DNA from: Auanema rhodensis
Lineage: Eukaryota; Nematoda; Chromadorea; Rhabditida; Rhabditidae
Direction: 5' to 3'
DNA: 64,000 bases
NCBI GenBank assembly: GCA_964057225.1
Contig: OZ059894.1
Location: 21,420,476 to 21,484,475 of the forward strand
A program made the translations under genes and the position numbers. The notes below the pieces were generated by a model. That model made no database searches. It worked only from the letters and a program-made list of their open reading frames with translations, and was not told the origin of the DNA. Shown here piece by piece: positions 22,201 to 35,088 of this stretch; within the stretch, counting starts at the first letter, position 1, and the number at the start of each line of letters is the position of its first letter.

Positions 22201-25200
22201 GCATTTTTACGCTAGCGCAAATCTGATAACACAGATCGACGCAGCTTAAAAATCCGCATCGAATGCACTATACTACATCAAGAAACGCTTGATACAAAAA
22301 TTAGTTATGATCGTTTGAAAAATGATGCATTAGTGTATGTTGAGTTTCCATGTACACTCAACATTGCTTCCAAAAACATTTTGACAAAAATTTTTTCGAA
22401 AAATTTCAAAATAATTTAGCAAAAAGTAGATGTTTTTAGATTTCTTTTTTCAAGGCAAAGACGATGGACAATGTTATTCAACGAAAAAATTAATTCTTCA
22501 GGGTGAAAATCGAGGATATAAGTGTGAACTTATATCAGTTGATATCTCGGTGCATTTTTACGCTAGCGCAAATTTGATAACACAGATCGACGCAGCTTAA
22601 AAATCCGCATCGAATGCACTATACTACATCAAGAAACGCTTGATACAAAAATTAGTTATGATCGTTTGAAAAATGATGCATTAGTGTATGTTGAGTTTCC
22701 ATGTACACTCAACATTGCTTCCAAAAACATTTTGACAAAAATTTTTTCGAAAAATTTCAAAATAATTTAGCAAAAAGTAGATGTTTTTAGATTCCTTTTT
22801 TTAAGGCAAAGACGATGGACAATGTTATTCAACGAAAAAATTAATTCTTCAGGGTGAAAATCGAGGATATAAGTGTGAACTTATATCAGTTGATATCTCG
22901 GTGCATTTTTAAGCTAGCGCAAATCTGATAACACAGATCGACGCAGCTTAAAAATCCGCATCGAATGCACTATACTACATTGAGAAACGCTTGATACAAA
23001 AATTAGTTATGATCGTTTGAAAAATGATGCATTAGTGTATGTTGAGTTTCCATGTACACACAACATTGCTTCCAAAAACATTTTGACAAAAATTTTTTCG
23101 AAAAATTTCAAAATAATTTAGCAAAAAGTAGATGTTTTTAGATTCCTTTTCTTAAGGCAAAGACGATGGACAATGTTATTCAACGAAAAAATTAATTCTT
23201 CAGGGTGAAAATCGAGGATATAAGTGTGAACTTATATCAGTTGATATCTCGGTGCATTTTTACGCTAGCGCAAATTTGATAACACAGATCGACGCAGCTT
23301 AAAAATCCGCATCGAATGCACTATACTACATTGAGAAACGCTTGATACAAAAATTAGTTATGATCGTTTGAAAAATGATGCATTAGTGTATGTTGAGTTT
23401 CCATGTACACTCAACATTGCTTCCAAAAACATTTTGACAAAAATTTTTTCGAAAAATTTCAAAATAATTTAGCAAAAAGTAGATGTTTTTAGATTCCTTT
23501 TTTTAAGGCAAAGACGATGGACAATGTTATTCAACGAAAAAATTAATTCTTCAGGGTGAAAATCGAGGATATAAGTGTGAACTTATATCAGTTGATATCT
23601 CGGTGCATTTTTAAGCTAGCGCAAATCTGATAACACAGATCGACGCAGCTTAAAAATCCCCATCGAATGCACTATACTACATTGAGAAACGCTTAATACA
23701 CAAATTAGTTATGATCGTTTGAAAAATGATGCATTAGTGTATGTTGAGTTTCCATGTACACACAACATTGCTTCCAAAAACATTTTGACAAAAATTTTTT
23801 CGAAAAATTTCAAAATAATTTAGCAAAAAGTAGATGTTTTTAGATTTCTTTTTTCAAGGCAAAGACGATGGACAATGTTATTCAACGAAAAAATTAATTC
23901 TTCAGGGTGAAAATCGAGGATATAAGTGTGAACTTATATCAGTTGATATCTCGGTGCATTTTTACGCTAGCGCAAATTTGATAACACAGATCGACGCAGC
24001 TTAAAAATCCGCATCGAATGCACTATACTACATCAAGAAACGCTTGATACAAAAATTAGTTATGATCGTTTGAAAAATGATGCATTAGTGTATGTTGAGT
24101 TTCCATGTACACTCAACATTGCTTCCAAAAACATTTTGACAAAAATTTTTTCGAAAAATTTCAAAATAATTTAGCAAAAAGTAGATGTTTTTAGATTCCT
24201 TTTTTTAAGGCAAAGACGATGGACAATGTTATTCAACGAAAAAATTAATTCTTCAGGGTGAAAATCGAGGATATAAGTGTGAACTTATATCAGTTGATAT
24301 CTCGGTGCATTTTTAAGCTAGCGCAAATCTGATAACACAGATCGAAGCAGCTTAAAAATCCGCATCGAATGCACTATACTACATTGAGAAACGCTTGATA
24401 CAAAAATTAGTTATGATCGTTTGAAAAATGATGCATTAGTGTATGTTGAGTTTCCATGTACACACAACATTGCTTCCAAAAACATTTTGACAAAAATTTT
24501 TTCGAAAAATTTCAAAATAATTTAGCAAAAAGTAGATGTTTTTAGATTCCTTTTCTTAAGGCAAAGACGATGGACAATGTTATTCAACGAAAAAATTAAT
24601 TCTTCAGGGTGAAAATCGAGGATATAAGTGTGAACTTATATCAGTTGATATCTCGGTGCATTTTTACGCTAGCGCAAATTTGATAACACAGATCGACGCA
24701 GCTTAAAAATCCGCATCGAATGCACTATACTACATCAAGAAACGCTTGATACAAAAATTAGTTATGATCGTTTGAAAAATGATGCATTAGTGTATGTTGA
24801 GTTTCCATGTACACTCAACATTGCTTCCAAAAACATTTTGACAAAAATTTTTTCGAAAAATTTCAAAATAATTTAGCAAAAAGTAGATGTTTTTAGATTC
24901 CTTTTCTTAAGGCAAAGACGATGGACAATGTTATTCAACGAAAAAATTAATTCTTCAGGGTGAAAATCGAGGATATAAGTGTGAACTTATATCAGTTGAT
25001 ATCTCGGTGCATTTTTAAGCTAGCGCAAATCTGATAACACAGATCGACGCAGCTTAAAAATCCGCATCGAATGCACTATACTACATCAAGAAACGCTTAA
25101 TACACAAATTAGTTATGATCGTTTGAAAAATGATGCATTAGTGTATGTTGAGTTTCCATGTACACTCAACATTGCTTCCAAAAACATTTTGACAAAAATT

Positions 25201-28200
25201 TTTTCGAAAAATTTCAAAATAATTTAGCAAAAAGTAGATGTTTTTAGATTTCTTTTTTCAAGGCAAAGACGATGGACAATGTTATTTAACGAAAAAATTA
25301 ATTCTTCAGGGTGAAAATCGAGGATATAAGTGTGAACTTATATCAGTTGATATCTCGGTGCATTTTTACGCTAGCGCAAATTTGATAACACAGATCGACG
25401 CAGCTTAAAAATCCGCATCGAATGCACTATACTACATCAAGAAACGCTTGATACAAAAATTAGTTATGATCGTTTGAAAAATGATGCATTAGTGTATGTT
25501 GAGTTTCCATGTACACTCAACATTGCTTCCAAAAACATTTTGACAAAAATTTTTTCGAAAAATTTCAAAATAATTTAGCAAAAAGTAGATGTTTTTAGAT
25601 TTCTTTTTTCAAGGCAAAGACGATGGACAATGTTATTCAACGAAAAAATTAATTCTTCAGGGTGAAAATCGAGGATATAAGTGTGAACTTATATCAGTTG
25701 ATATCTCGGTGCATTTTTACGCTAGCGCAAATTTGATAACACAGATCGACGCAGCTTAAAAATCCGCATCGAATGCACTATACTACATCAAGAAACGCTT
25801 GATACAAAAATTAGTTATGATCGTTTGAAAAATGATGCATTAGTGTATGTTGAGTTTCCATGTACACTCAACATTGCTTCCAAAAACATTTTGACAAAAA
25901 TTTTTTCGAAAAATTTCAAAATAATTTAGCAAAAAGTAGATGTTTTTAGATTCCATTTTTCAAGGCAAAGACGATAGACAATGTTATTCAACGAAAAAAT
26001 CAATTCTTCAGGGTGAAAATCGAGGATATAAGTGTGAACTTATATCAGTTGATATCTCGGTGCATTTTTAAGCTAGCGCAAATCTGATAACACAGATCGA
26101 CGCAGCTTAAAAATCCCCATCGAATGCACTATACTACATTGAGAAACGCTTAATACACAAATTAGTTATGATCGTTTGAAAAATGATGCATTAGTGTATG
26201 TTGAGTTTCCATGTACACTCAACATTGCTTCCAAAAACATTTTGACAAAAATTTTTTCGAAAAATTTCAAAATAATTTAGCAAAAAGTAGATGTTTTTAG
26301 ATTCCTTTTCTTAAGGCAAAGACGATGGACAATGTTATTCAACGAAAAAATTAATTCTTCAGGGTGAAAATCGAGGATATAAGTGTGAACTTATATCAGT
26401 TGATATCTCGGTGCATTTTTACGCTAGCGCAAATTTGATAACACAGATCGACGCAGCTTAAAAATCCGCATCGAATGCACTATACTACATCAAGAAACGC
26501 TTGATACAAAAATTAGTTATGATCGTTTGAAAAATGATGCATTAGTGTATGTTGAGTTTCCATGTACACTCAACATTGCTTCCAAAAACATTTTGACAAA
26601 AATTTTTTCGAAAAATTTCAAAATAATTTAGCAAAAAGTAGATGTTTTTAGATTCCTTTTTTTAAGGCAAAGACGATGGACAATGTTATTCAACGAAAAA
26701 ATTAATTCTTCAGGGTGAAAATCGAGGATATAAGTGTGAACTTATATCAGTTGATATCTCGGTGCATTTTTAAGCTAGCGCAAATCTGATAACACAGATC
26801 GACGCAGCTTAAAAATCCGCATCGAATGCACTATACTACATCAAGAAACGCTTGATACAAAAATTAGTTATGATCGTTTGAAAAATGATGCATTAGTGTA
26901 TGTTGAGTTTCCATGTACACTCAACATTGCTTCCAAAAACATTTTGACAAAAATTTTTTCGAAAAATTTCAAAATAATTTAGCAAAAAGTAGATGTTTTT
27001 AGATTCCATTTTTCAAGGCAAAGACGATAGACAATGTTATTCAACGAAAAAATCAATTCTTCAGGGTGAAAATCGAGGATATAAGTGTGAACTTATATCA
27101 GTTGATATCTCGGTGCATTTTTAAGCTAGCGCAAATCTGATAACACAGATCGACGCAGCTTAAAAATCCCCATCGAATGCACTATACTACATTGAGAAAC
27201 GCTTAATACACAAATTAGTTATGATCGTTTGAAAAATGATGCATTAGTGTATGTTGAGTTTCCATGTACACTCAACATTGCTTCCAAAAACATTTTGACA
27301 AAAATTTTTTCGAAAAATTTCAAAATAATTTAGCAAAAAGTAGATGTTTTTAGATTCCTTTTCTTAAGGCAAAGACGATGGACAATGTTATTCAACGAAA
27401 AAATTAATTCTTCAGGGTGAAAATCGAGGATATAAGTGTGAACTTATATCAGTTGATATCTCGGTGCATTTTTACGCTAGCGCAAATTTGATAACACAGA
27501 TCGACGCAGCTTAAAAATCCGCATCGAATGCACTATACTACATCAAGAAACGCTTGATACAAAAATTAGTTATGATCGTTTGAAAAATGATGCATTAGTG
27601 TATGTTGAGTTTCCATGTACACTCAACATTGCTTCCAAAAACATTTTGACAAAAATTTTTTCGAAAAATTTCAAAATAATTTAGCAAAAAGTAGATGTTT
27701 TTAGATTCCTTTTTTTAAGGCAAAGACGATGGACAATGTTATTCAACGAAAAAATTAATTCTTCAGGGTGAAAATCGAGGATATAAGTGTGAACTTATAT
27801 CAGTTGATATCTCGGTGCATTTTTAAGCTAGCGCAAATCTGATAACACAGATCGACGCAGCTTAAAAATCCCCATCGAATGCACTATACTACATTGAGAA
27901 ACGCTTAATACACAAATTAGTTATGATCGTTTGAAAAATGATGCATTAGTGTATGTTGAGTTTCCATGTACACACAACATTGCTTCCAAAAACATTTTGA
28001 CAAAAATTTTTTCGAAAAATTTCAAAATAATTTAGCAAAAAGTAGATGTTTTTAGATTTCTTTTTTCAAGGCAAAGACGATGGACAATGTTATTCAACGA
28101 AAAAATTAATTCTTCAGGGTGAAAATCGAGGATATAAGTGTGAACTTATATCAGTTGATATCTCGGTGCATTTTTACGCTAGCGCAAATTTGATAACACA

Positions 28201-31200
28201 GATCGACGCAGCTTAAAAATCCGCATCGAATGCACTATACTACATCAAGAAACGCTTGATACAAAAATTAGTTATGATCGTTTGAAAAATGATGCATTAG
28301 TGTATGTTGAGTTTCCATGTACACTCAACATTGCTTCCAAAAACATTTTGACAAAAATTTTTTCGAAAAATTTCAAAATAATTTAGCAAAAAGTAGATGT
28401 TTTTAGATTCCTTTTTTTAAGGCAAAGACGATGGACAATGTTATTCAACGAAAAAATTAATTCTTCAGGGTGAAAATCGAGGATATAAGTGTGAACTTAT
28501 ATCAGTTGATATCTCGGTGCATTTTTAAGCTAGCGCAAATCTGATAACACAGATCGACGCAGCTTAAAAATCCGCATCGAATGCACTATACTACATTGAG
28601 AAACGCTTGATACAAAAATTAGTTATGATCGTTTGAAAAATGATGCATTAGTGTATGTTGAGTTTCCATGTACACACAACATTGCTTCCAAAAACATTTT
28701 GACAAAAATTTTTTCGAAAAATTTCAAAATAATTTAGCAAAAAGTAGATGTTTTTAGATTCCTTTTCTTAAGGCAAAGACGATGGACAATGTTATTCAAC
28801 GAAAAAATTAATTCTTCAGGGTGAAAATCGAGGATATAAGTGTGAACTTATATCAGTTGATATCTCGGTGCATTTTTACGCTAGCGCAAATTTGATAACA
28901 CAGATCGACGCAGCTTAAAAATCCGCATCGAATGCACTATACTACATCAAGAAACGCTTGATACAAAAATTAGTTATGATCGTTTGAAAAATGATGCATT
29001 AGTGTATGTTGAGTTTCCATGTACACTCAACATTGCTTCCAAAAACATTTTGCCAAAAATTTTTTCGAAAAATTTCAAAATAATTTAGCAAAAAGTAGAT
29101 GTTTTTAGATTCCTTTTTTTAAGGCAAAGACGATGGACAATGTTATTCAACGAAAAAATTAATTCTTCAGGGTGAAAATCGAGGATATAAGTGTGAACTT
29201 ATATCAGTTGATATCTCGGTGCATTTTTAAGCTAGCGCAAATCTGATAACACAGATCGACGCAGCTTAAAAATCCGCATCGAATGCACTATACTACATTG
29301 AGAAACGCTTGATACAAAAATTAGTTATGATCGTTTGAAAAATGATGCATTAGTGTATGTTGAGTTTCCATGTACACACAACATTGCTTCCAAAAACATT
29401 TTGACAAAAATTTTTTCGAAAAATTTCAAAATAATTTAGCAAAAAGTAGATGTTTTTAGATTCCTTTTCTTAAGGCAAAGACGATGGACAATGTTATTCA
29501 ACGAAAAAATTAATTCTTCAGGGTGAAAATCGAGGATATAAGTGTGAACTTATATCAGTTGATATCTCGGTGCATTTTTACGCTAGCGCAAATTTGATAA
29601 CACAGATCGACGCAGCTTAAAAATCCGCATCGAATGCACTATACTACATCAAGAAACGCTTGATACAAAAATTAGTTATGATCGTTTGAAAAATGATGCA
29701 TTAGTGTATGTTGAGTTTCCATGTACACTCAACATTGCTTCCAAAAACATTTTGACAAAAATTTTTTCGAAAAATTTCAAAATAATTTAGCAAAAAGTAG
29801 ATGTTTTTAGATTCCATTTTTCAAGGCAAAGACGATAGACAATGTTATTCAACGAAAAAATCAATTCTTCAGGGTGAAAATCGAGGATATAAGTGTGAAC
29901 TTATATCAGTTGATATCTCGGTGCATTTTTAAGCTAGCGCAAATCTGATAACACAGATCGACGCAGCTTAAAAATCCGCATCGAATGCACTATACTACAT
30001 TGAGAAACGCTTAATACACAAATTAGTTATGATCGTTTGAAAAATGATGCATTAGTGTATGTTGAGTTTCCATGTACACTCAACATTGCTTCCAAAAACA
30101 TTTTGACAAAAATTTTTTCGAAAAATTTCAAAATAATTTAGCAAAAAGTAGATGTTTTTAGACTCCATTTTTCAAGGCAAAGACGATAGACAATGTTATT
30201 CAACGAAAAAATTAATTCTTCAGGGTGAAAATCGAGGATATAAGTGTGAACTTATATCAGTTGATATCTCGGTGCATTTTTAAGCTAGCGCAAATCTGAT
30301 AACACAGATCGACGCAGCTTAAAAATCCGCATCGAATGCACTATACTACATTGAGAAACGCTTAATACACAAATTAGTTATGATCGTTTAAAAAATGATG
30401 CATTAGTGTATGTTGAGTTTCCATGTACACTCAACATTGCTTCCAAAAACATTTTGACAAAAATTTTTTCGAAAAATTTCAAAATAATTTAGGAAAAAGT
30501 AGATGTTTTTAGATTTCTTTTTTCAAGGCAAAGACGATGGACAATGCTATTCAACGAAAAAATTAATTCTTCAGGGTGAAAATCGAGGATATAAGTGTGA
30601 ACTTATATCAGTTGATATCTCGGTGCATTTTTAAGCTAGCGCAAATCTGATAACACAGATCGACGCAGCTTAAAAATCCGCATCGAATGCACTATACTAC
30701 ATTGAGAAACGCTTAATACACAAATTAGTTATGATCGTTTGAAAAATGATGCATTAGTGTATGTTGAGTTTCCATGTACACTCAACATTGCTTCCAAAAA
30801 CATTTTGACAAAAATTTTTTCGAAAAATTTCAAAATAATTTAGGAAAAAGTAGATGTTTTTAGATTTCTTTTTTCAAGGCAAAGACGATGGACAATGCTA
30901 TTCAACGAAAAAATTAATTCTTCAGGGTGAAAATCGAGGATATAAGTGTGAACTTATATCAGTTGATATCTCGGTGCATTTTTAAGCTAGCGCAAATCTG
31001 ATAACACAGATCGACGCAGCTTAAAAATCCGCATCGAATGCACTATACTACATTGAGAAACGTTTGATACAAAAATTAGTTATGATCGTTTGAAAAATGA
31101 TGCATTAGTGTATGTTGAGTTTCCATGTACACTCAACATTGCTTCCAAAAACATTTTGACAAAAATTTTTTCGAAAAATTTCAAAATAATTTAGGAAAAA

Positions 31201-33333
31201 GTAGATGTTTTTAGATTTCTTTTTTCAAGGCAAAGACGATGGACAATGCTATTCAACGAAAAAATTAATTCTTCAGGGTGAAAATCGAGGATATAAGTGT
31301 GAACTTATATCAGTTGATATCTCGGTGCATTTTTACGCTAGCGCAAATTTGATAACACAGATCGACGCAGCTTAAAAATCCGCATCGAATGCACTATACT
31401 ACATTGAGAAACGCTTAATACACAAATTAGTTATGATCGTTTGAAAAATGATGCATTAGTGTATGTTGAGTTTCCATGTACACACAACATTGCTTCCAAA
31501 AACATTTTGACAAAAATTTTTTCGAAAAATTTCAAAATAATTTAGCAAAAAGTAGATGTTTTTAGATTTCTTTTTTCAAGGCAAAGACGATGGACAATGT
31601 TATTCAACGAAAAAATTAATTCTTCAGGGTGAAAATCGAGGATATAAGTGTGAACTTATATCAGTTGATATCTCGGTGCATTTTTACGCTAGCGCAAATT
31701 TGATAACACAGATCGACGCAGCTTAAAAATCCGCATCGAATGCACTATACTACATCAAGAAACGCTTGATACAAAAATTAGTTATGATCGTTTGAAAAAT
31801 GATGCATTAGTGTATGTTGAGTTTCCATGTACACTCAACATTGCTTCCAAAAACATTTTGACAAAAATTTTTTCGAAAAATTTCAAAATAATTTAGCAAA
31901 AAGTAGATGTTTTTAGATTCCTTTTTTTAAGGCAAAGACGATGGACAATGTTATTCAACGAAAAAATTAATTCTTCAGGGTGAAAATCGAGGATATAAGT
32001 GTGAACTTATATCAGTTGATATCTCGGTGCATTTTTAAGCTAGCGCAAATCTGATAACACAGATCGACGCAGCTTAAAAATCCGCATCGAATGCACTATA
32101 CTACATTGAGAAACGCTTGATACAAAAATTAGTTATGATCGTTTGAAAAATGATGCATTAGTGTATGTTGAGTTTCCATGTACACACAACATTGCTTCCA
32201 AAAACATTTTGACAAAAATTTTTTCGAAAAATTTCAAAATAATTTAGCAAAAAGTAGATGTTTTTAGATTCCTTTTCTTAAGGCAAAGACGATGGACAAT
32301 GTTATTCAACGAAAAAATTAATTCTTCAGGGTGAAAATCGAGGATATAAGTGTGAACTTATATCAGTTGATATCTCGGTGCATTTTTACGCTAGCGCAAA
32401 TTTGATAACACAGATCGACGCAGCTTAAAAATCCGCATCGAATGCACTATACTACATCAAGAAACGCTTGATACAAAAATTAGTTATGATCGTTTGAAAA
32501 ATGATGCATTAGTGTATGTTGAGTTTCCATGTACACACAACATTGCTTCCAAAAACATTTTGACAAAAATTTTTTCGAAAAATTTCAAAATAATTTAGCA
32601 AAAAGTAGATGTTTTTAGATTCCTTTTCTTAAGGCAAAGACGATGGACAATGTTATTCAACGAAAAAATTAATTCTTCAGGGTGAAAATCGAGGATATAA
32701 GTGTGAACTTATATCAGTTGATATCTCGGTGCATTTTTACGCTAGCGCAAATTTGATAACACAGATCGACGCAGCTTAAAAATCCGCATCGAATGCACTA
32801 TACTACATCAAGAAACGCTTGATACAAAAATTAGTTATGATCGTTTGAAAAATGATGCATTAGTGTATGTTGAGTTTCCATGTACACTCAACATTGCTTC
32901 CAAAAACATTTTGACAAAAATTTTTTCGAAAAATTTCAAAATAATTTAGCAAAAAGTAGATGTTTTTAGATTCCTTTTTTTAAGGCAAAGACGATGGACA
33001 ATGTTATTCAACGAAAAAATTAATTCTTCAGGGTGAAAATCGAGGATATAAGTGTGAACTTATATCAGTTGATATCTCGGTGCATTTTTAAGCTAGCGCA
33101 AATCTGATAACACAGATCGACGCAGCTTAAAAATCCCCATCGAATGCACTATACTACATTGAGAAACGCTTAATACACAAATTAGTTATGATCGTTTGAA
33201 AAATGATGCATTAGTGTATGTTGAGTTTCCATGTACACACAACATTGCTTCCAAAAACATTTTGACAAAAATTTTTTCGAAAAATTTCAAAATAATTTAG
33301 CAAAAAGTAGATGTTTTTAGATTCCTTTTCTTA
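19294..33333 (+). repeat. Region of alternating dimers with altered hairpin arm
   Basis: Monomers with TTTTTACGCT (usually with AAATTTG, ATCAAG and CTTGAT) alternate with TTTTTAAGCT monomers that carry ATTGAG and the ACACACAAC change. The ACACACAAC marker falls at 20251, 20953, 21655, 23059, 23761 and 24463, all multiples of 702 apart, and resumes at 27973, 28675 and 29377. Alternation is broken at places such as 22102-22803, where two C109 monomers are adjacent. The C109 and T122 changes are not fully linked: the monomers at 19294 and 22102 have C109 with normal AAATCTG. Confidence 0.8.
20698..29121 (+). repeat. Four-unit block in three copies (20698, 23506, 27718)
   Basis: Each copy starts with a monomer having TCCCCATCG, CTTAATACAC and ACACACAAC. 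A C109 monomer with ATCAAG follows, then an ACACACAAC monomer with CTTGAT ending CCTTTTCTT, then another C109 monomer. CATCG of the marker is at 20853, 23661 and 27873, eight and twelve units apart. Copy two has a private GATCGAAGCAG in its third monomer. Other TCCCCATCG monomers, at 25963, 27016 and 32983, have different neighbours. Confidence 0.7.
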
Positions 33334-35088
33334 AGGCAAAGACGATGGACAATGTTATTCAACGAAAAAATTAATTCTTCAGGGTGAAAATCGAGGATAT
33401 AAGTGTGAACTTATATCAGTTGATATCTCGGTGCATTTTTAAGCTAGCGCAAATCTGATAACACAGATCGACGCAGCTTAAAAATCCGCATCGAATGCAC
33501 TATACTACATCAAGAAACGCTTGATACAAAAATTAGTTATGATCGTTTGAAAAATGATGCATTAGTGTATGTTGAGTTTCCATGTACACTCAACATTGCT
33601 TCCAAAAACATTTTGACAAAAATTTTTTCGAAAAATTTCAAAATAATTTAGCAAAAAGTAGATGTTTTTAGATTCCATTTTTTAAGGCAAAGACGATAGA
33701 CAATGTTATTCAACGAAAAAATTAATTCTTCAGGGTGAAAATCGAGGATATAAGTGTGAACTTATATCAGTTGATATCTCGGTGCATTTTTAAGCTAGCG
33801 CAAATCTGATAACACAGATCGACGCAGCTTAAAAATCCGCATCGAATGCACTATACTACATTGAGAAACGCTTAATACACAAATTAGTTATGATCGTTTG
33901 AAAAATGATGCATTAGTGTATGTTGAGTTTCCATGTACACTCAACATTGCTTCCAAAAACATTTTGACAAAAATTTTTACGAAAAATTTCAAAATAATTT
34001 AGCAAAAAGTAGATGTTTTTAGACTCCATTTTTCAAGGCAAAGACGATAGACAATGTTATTCAACGAAAAAATTAATTCTTCAGGGTGAAAATCGAGGAT
34101 ATAAGTGTGAACTTATATCAGTTGATATCTCGGTGCATTTTTAAGCTAGCGCAAATCTGATAACACAGATCGACGCAGCTTAAAAATCCGCATCGAATGC
34201 ACTATACTACATTGAGAAACGCTTAATACACAAATTAGTTATGATCGTTTAAAAAATGATGCATTAGTGTATGTTGAGTTTCCATGTACACTCAACATTG
34301 CTTCCAAAAACATTTTGACAAAAATTTTTTCGAAAAATTTCAAAATAATTTAGGAAAAAGTAGATGTTTTTAGATTTCTTTTTTCAAGGCAAAGACGATG
34401 GACAATGCTATTCAACGAAAAAATTAATTCTTCAGGGTGAAAATCGAGGATATAAGTGTGAACTTATATCAGTTGATATCTCGGTGCATTTTTAAGCTAG
34501 CGCAAATCTGATAACACAGATCGACGCAGCTTAAAAATCCGCATCGAATGCACTATACTACATTGAGAAACGCTTAATACACAAATTAGTTATGATCGTT
34601 TGAAAAATGATGCATTAGTGTATGTTGAGTTTCCATGTACACTCAACATTGCTTCCAAAAACATTTTGACAAAAATTTTTTCGAAAAATTTCAAAATAAT
34701 TTAGGAAAAAGTAGATGTTTTTAGATTTCTTTTTTCAAGGCAAAGACGATGGACAATGCTATTCAACGAAAAAATTAATTCTTCAGGGTGAAAATCGAGG
34801 ATATAAGTGTGAACTTATATCAGTTGATATCTCGGTGCATTTTTAAGCTAGCGCAAATCTGATAACACAGATCGACGCAGCTTAAAAATCCGCATCGAAT
34901 GCACTATACTACATTGAGAAACGTTTGATACAAAAATTAGTTATGATCGTTTGAAAAATGATGCATTAGTGTATGTTGAGTTTCCATGTACACTCAACAT
35001 TGCTTCCAAAAACATTTTGACAAAAATTTTTTCGAAAAATTTCAAAATAATTTAGGAAAAAGTAGATGTTTTTAGATTTCTTTTTTCA
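29824..35088 (+). repeat. Four-unit segment copied 11 units away
   Basis: Monomers 29824-31227 reappear at 33685-35088, 3861 bp (11 units) apart. The ordered markers are GATAG with tail GACTCCATTTTT (30161 and 34022), then GTTTAAAAAATG with TTAGGAAAAAG (AGG at 30491 and 34352), then two monomers with CAATGCTATTC and TTAGGAAAAAG, the second also with CGTTTGATAC. The copies differ at a few sites, for example CAATTC versus TAATTC near the start and TTTTTACG at 33974. After the fourth unit they separate: only the left copy continues with a C109 monomer. Confidence 0.8.
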
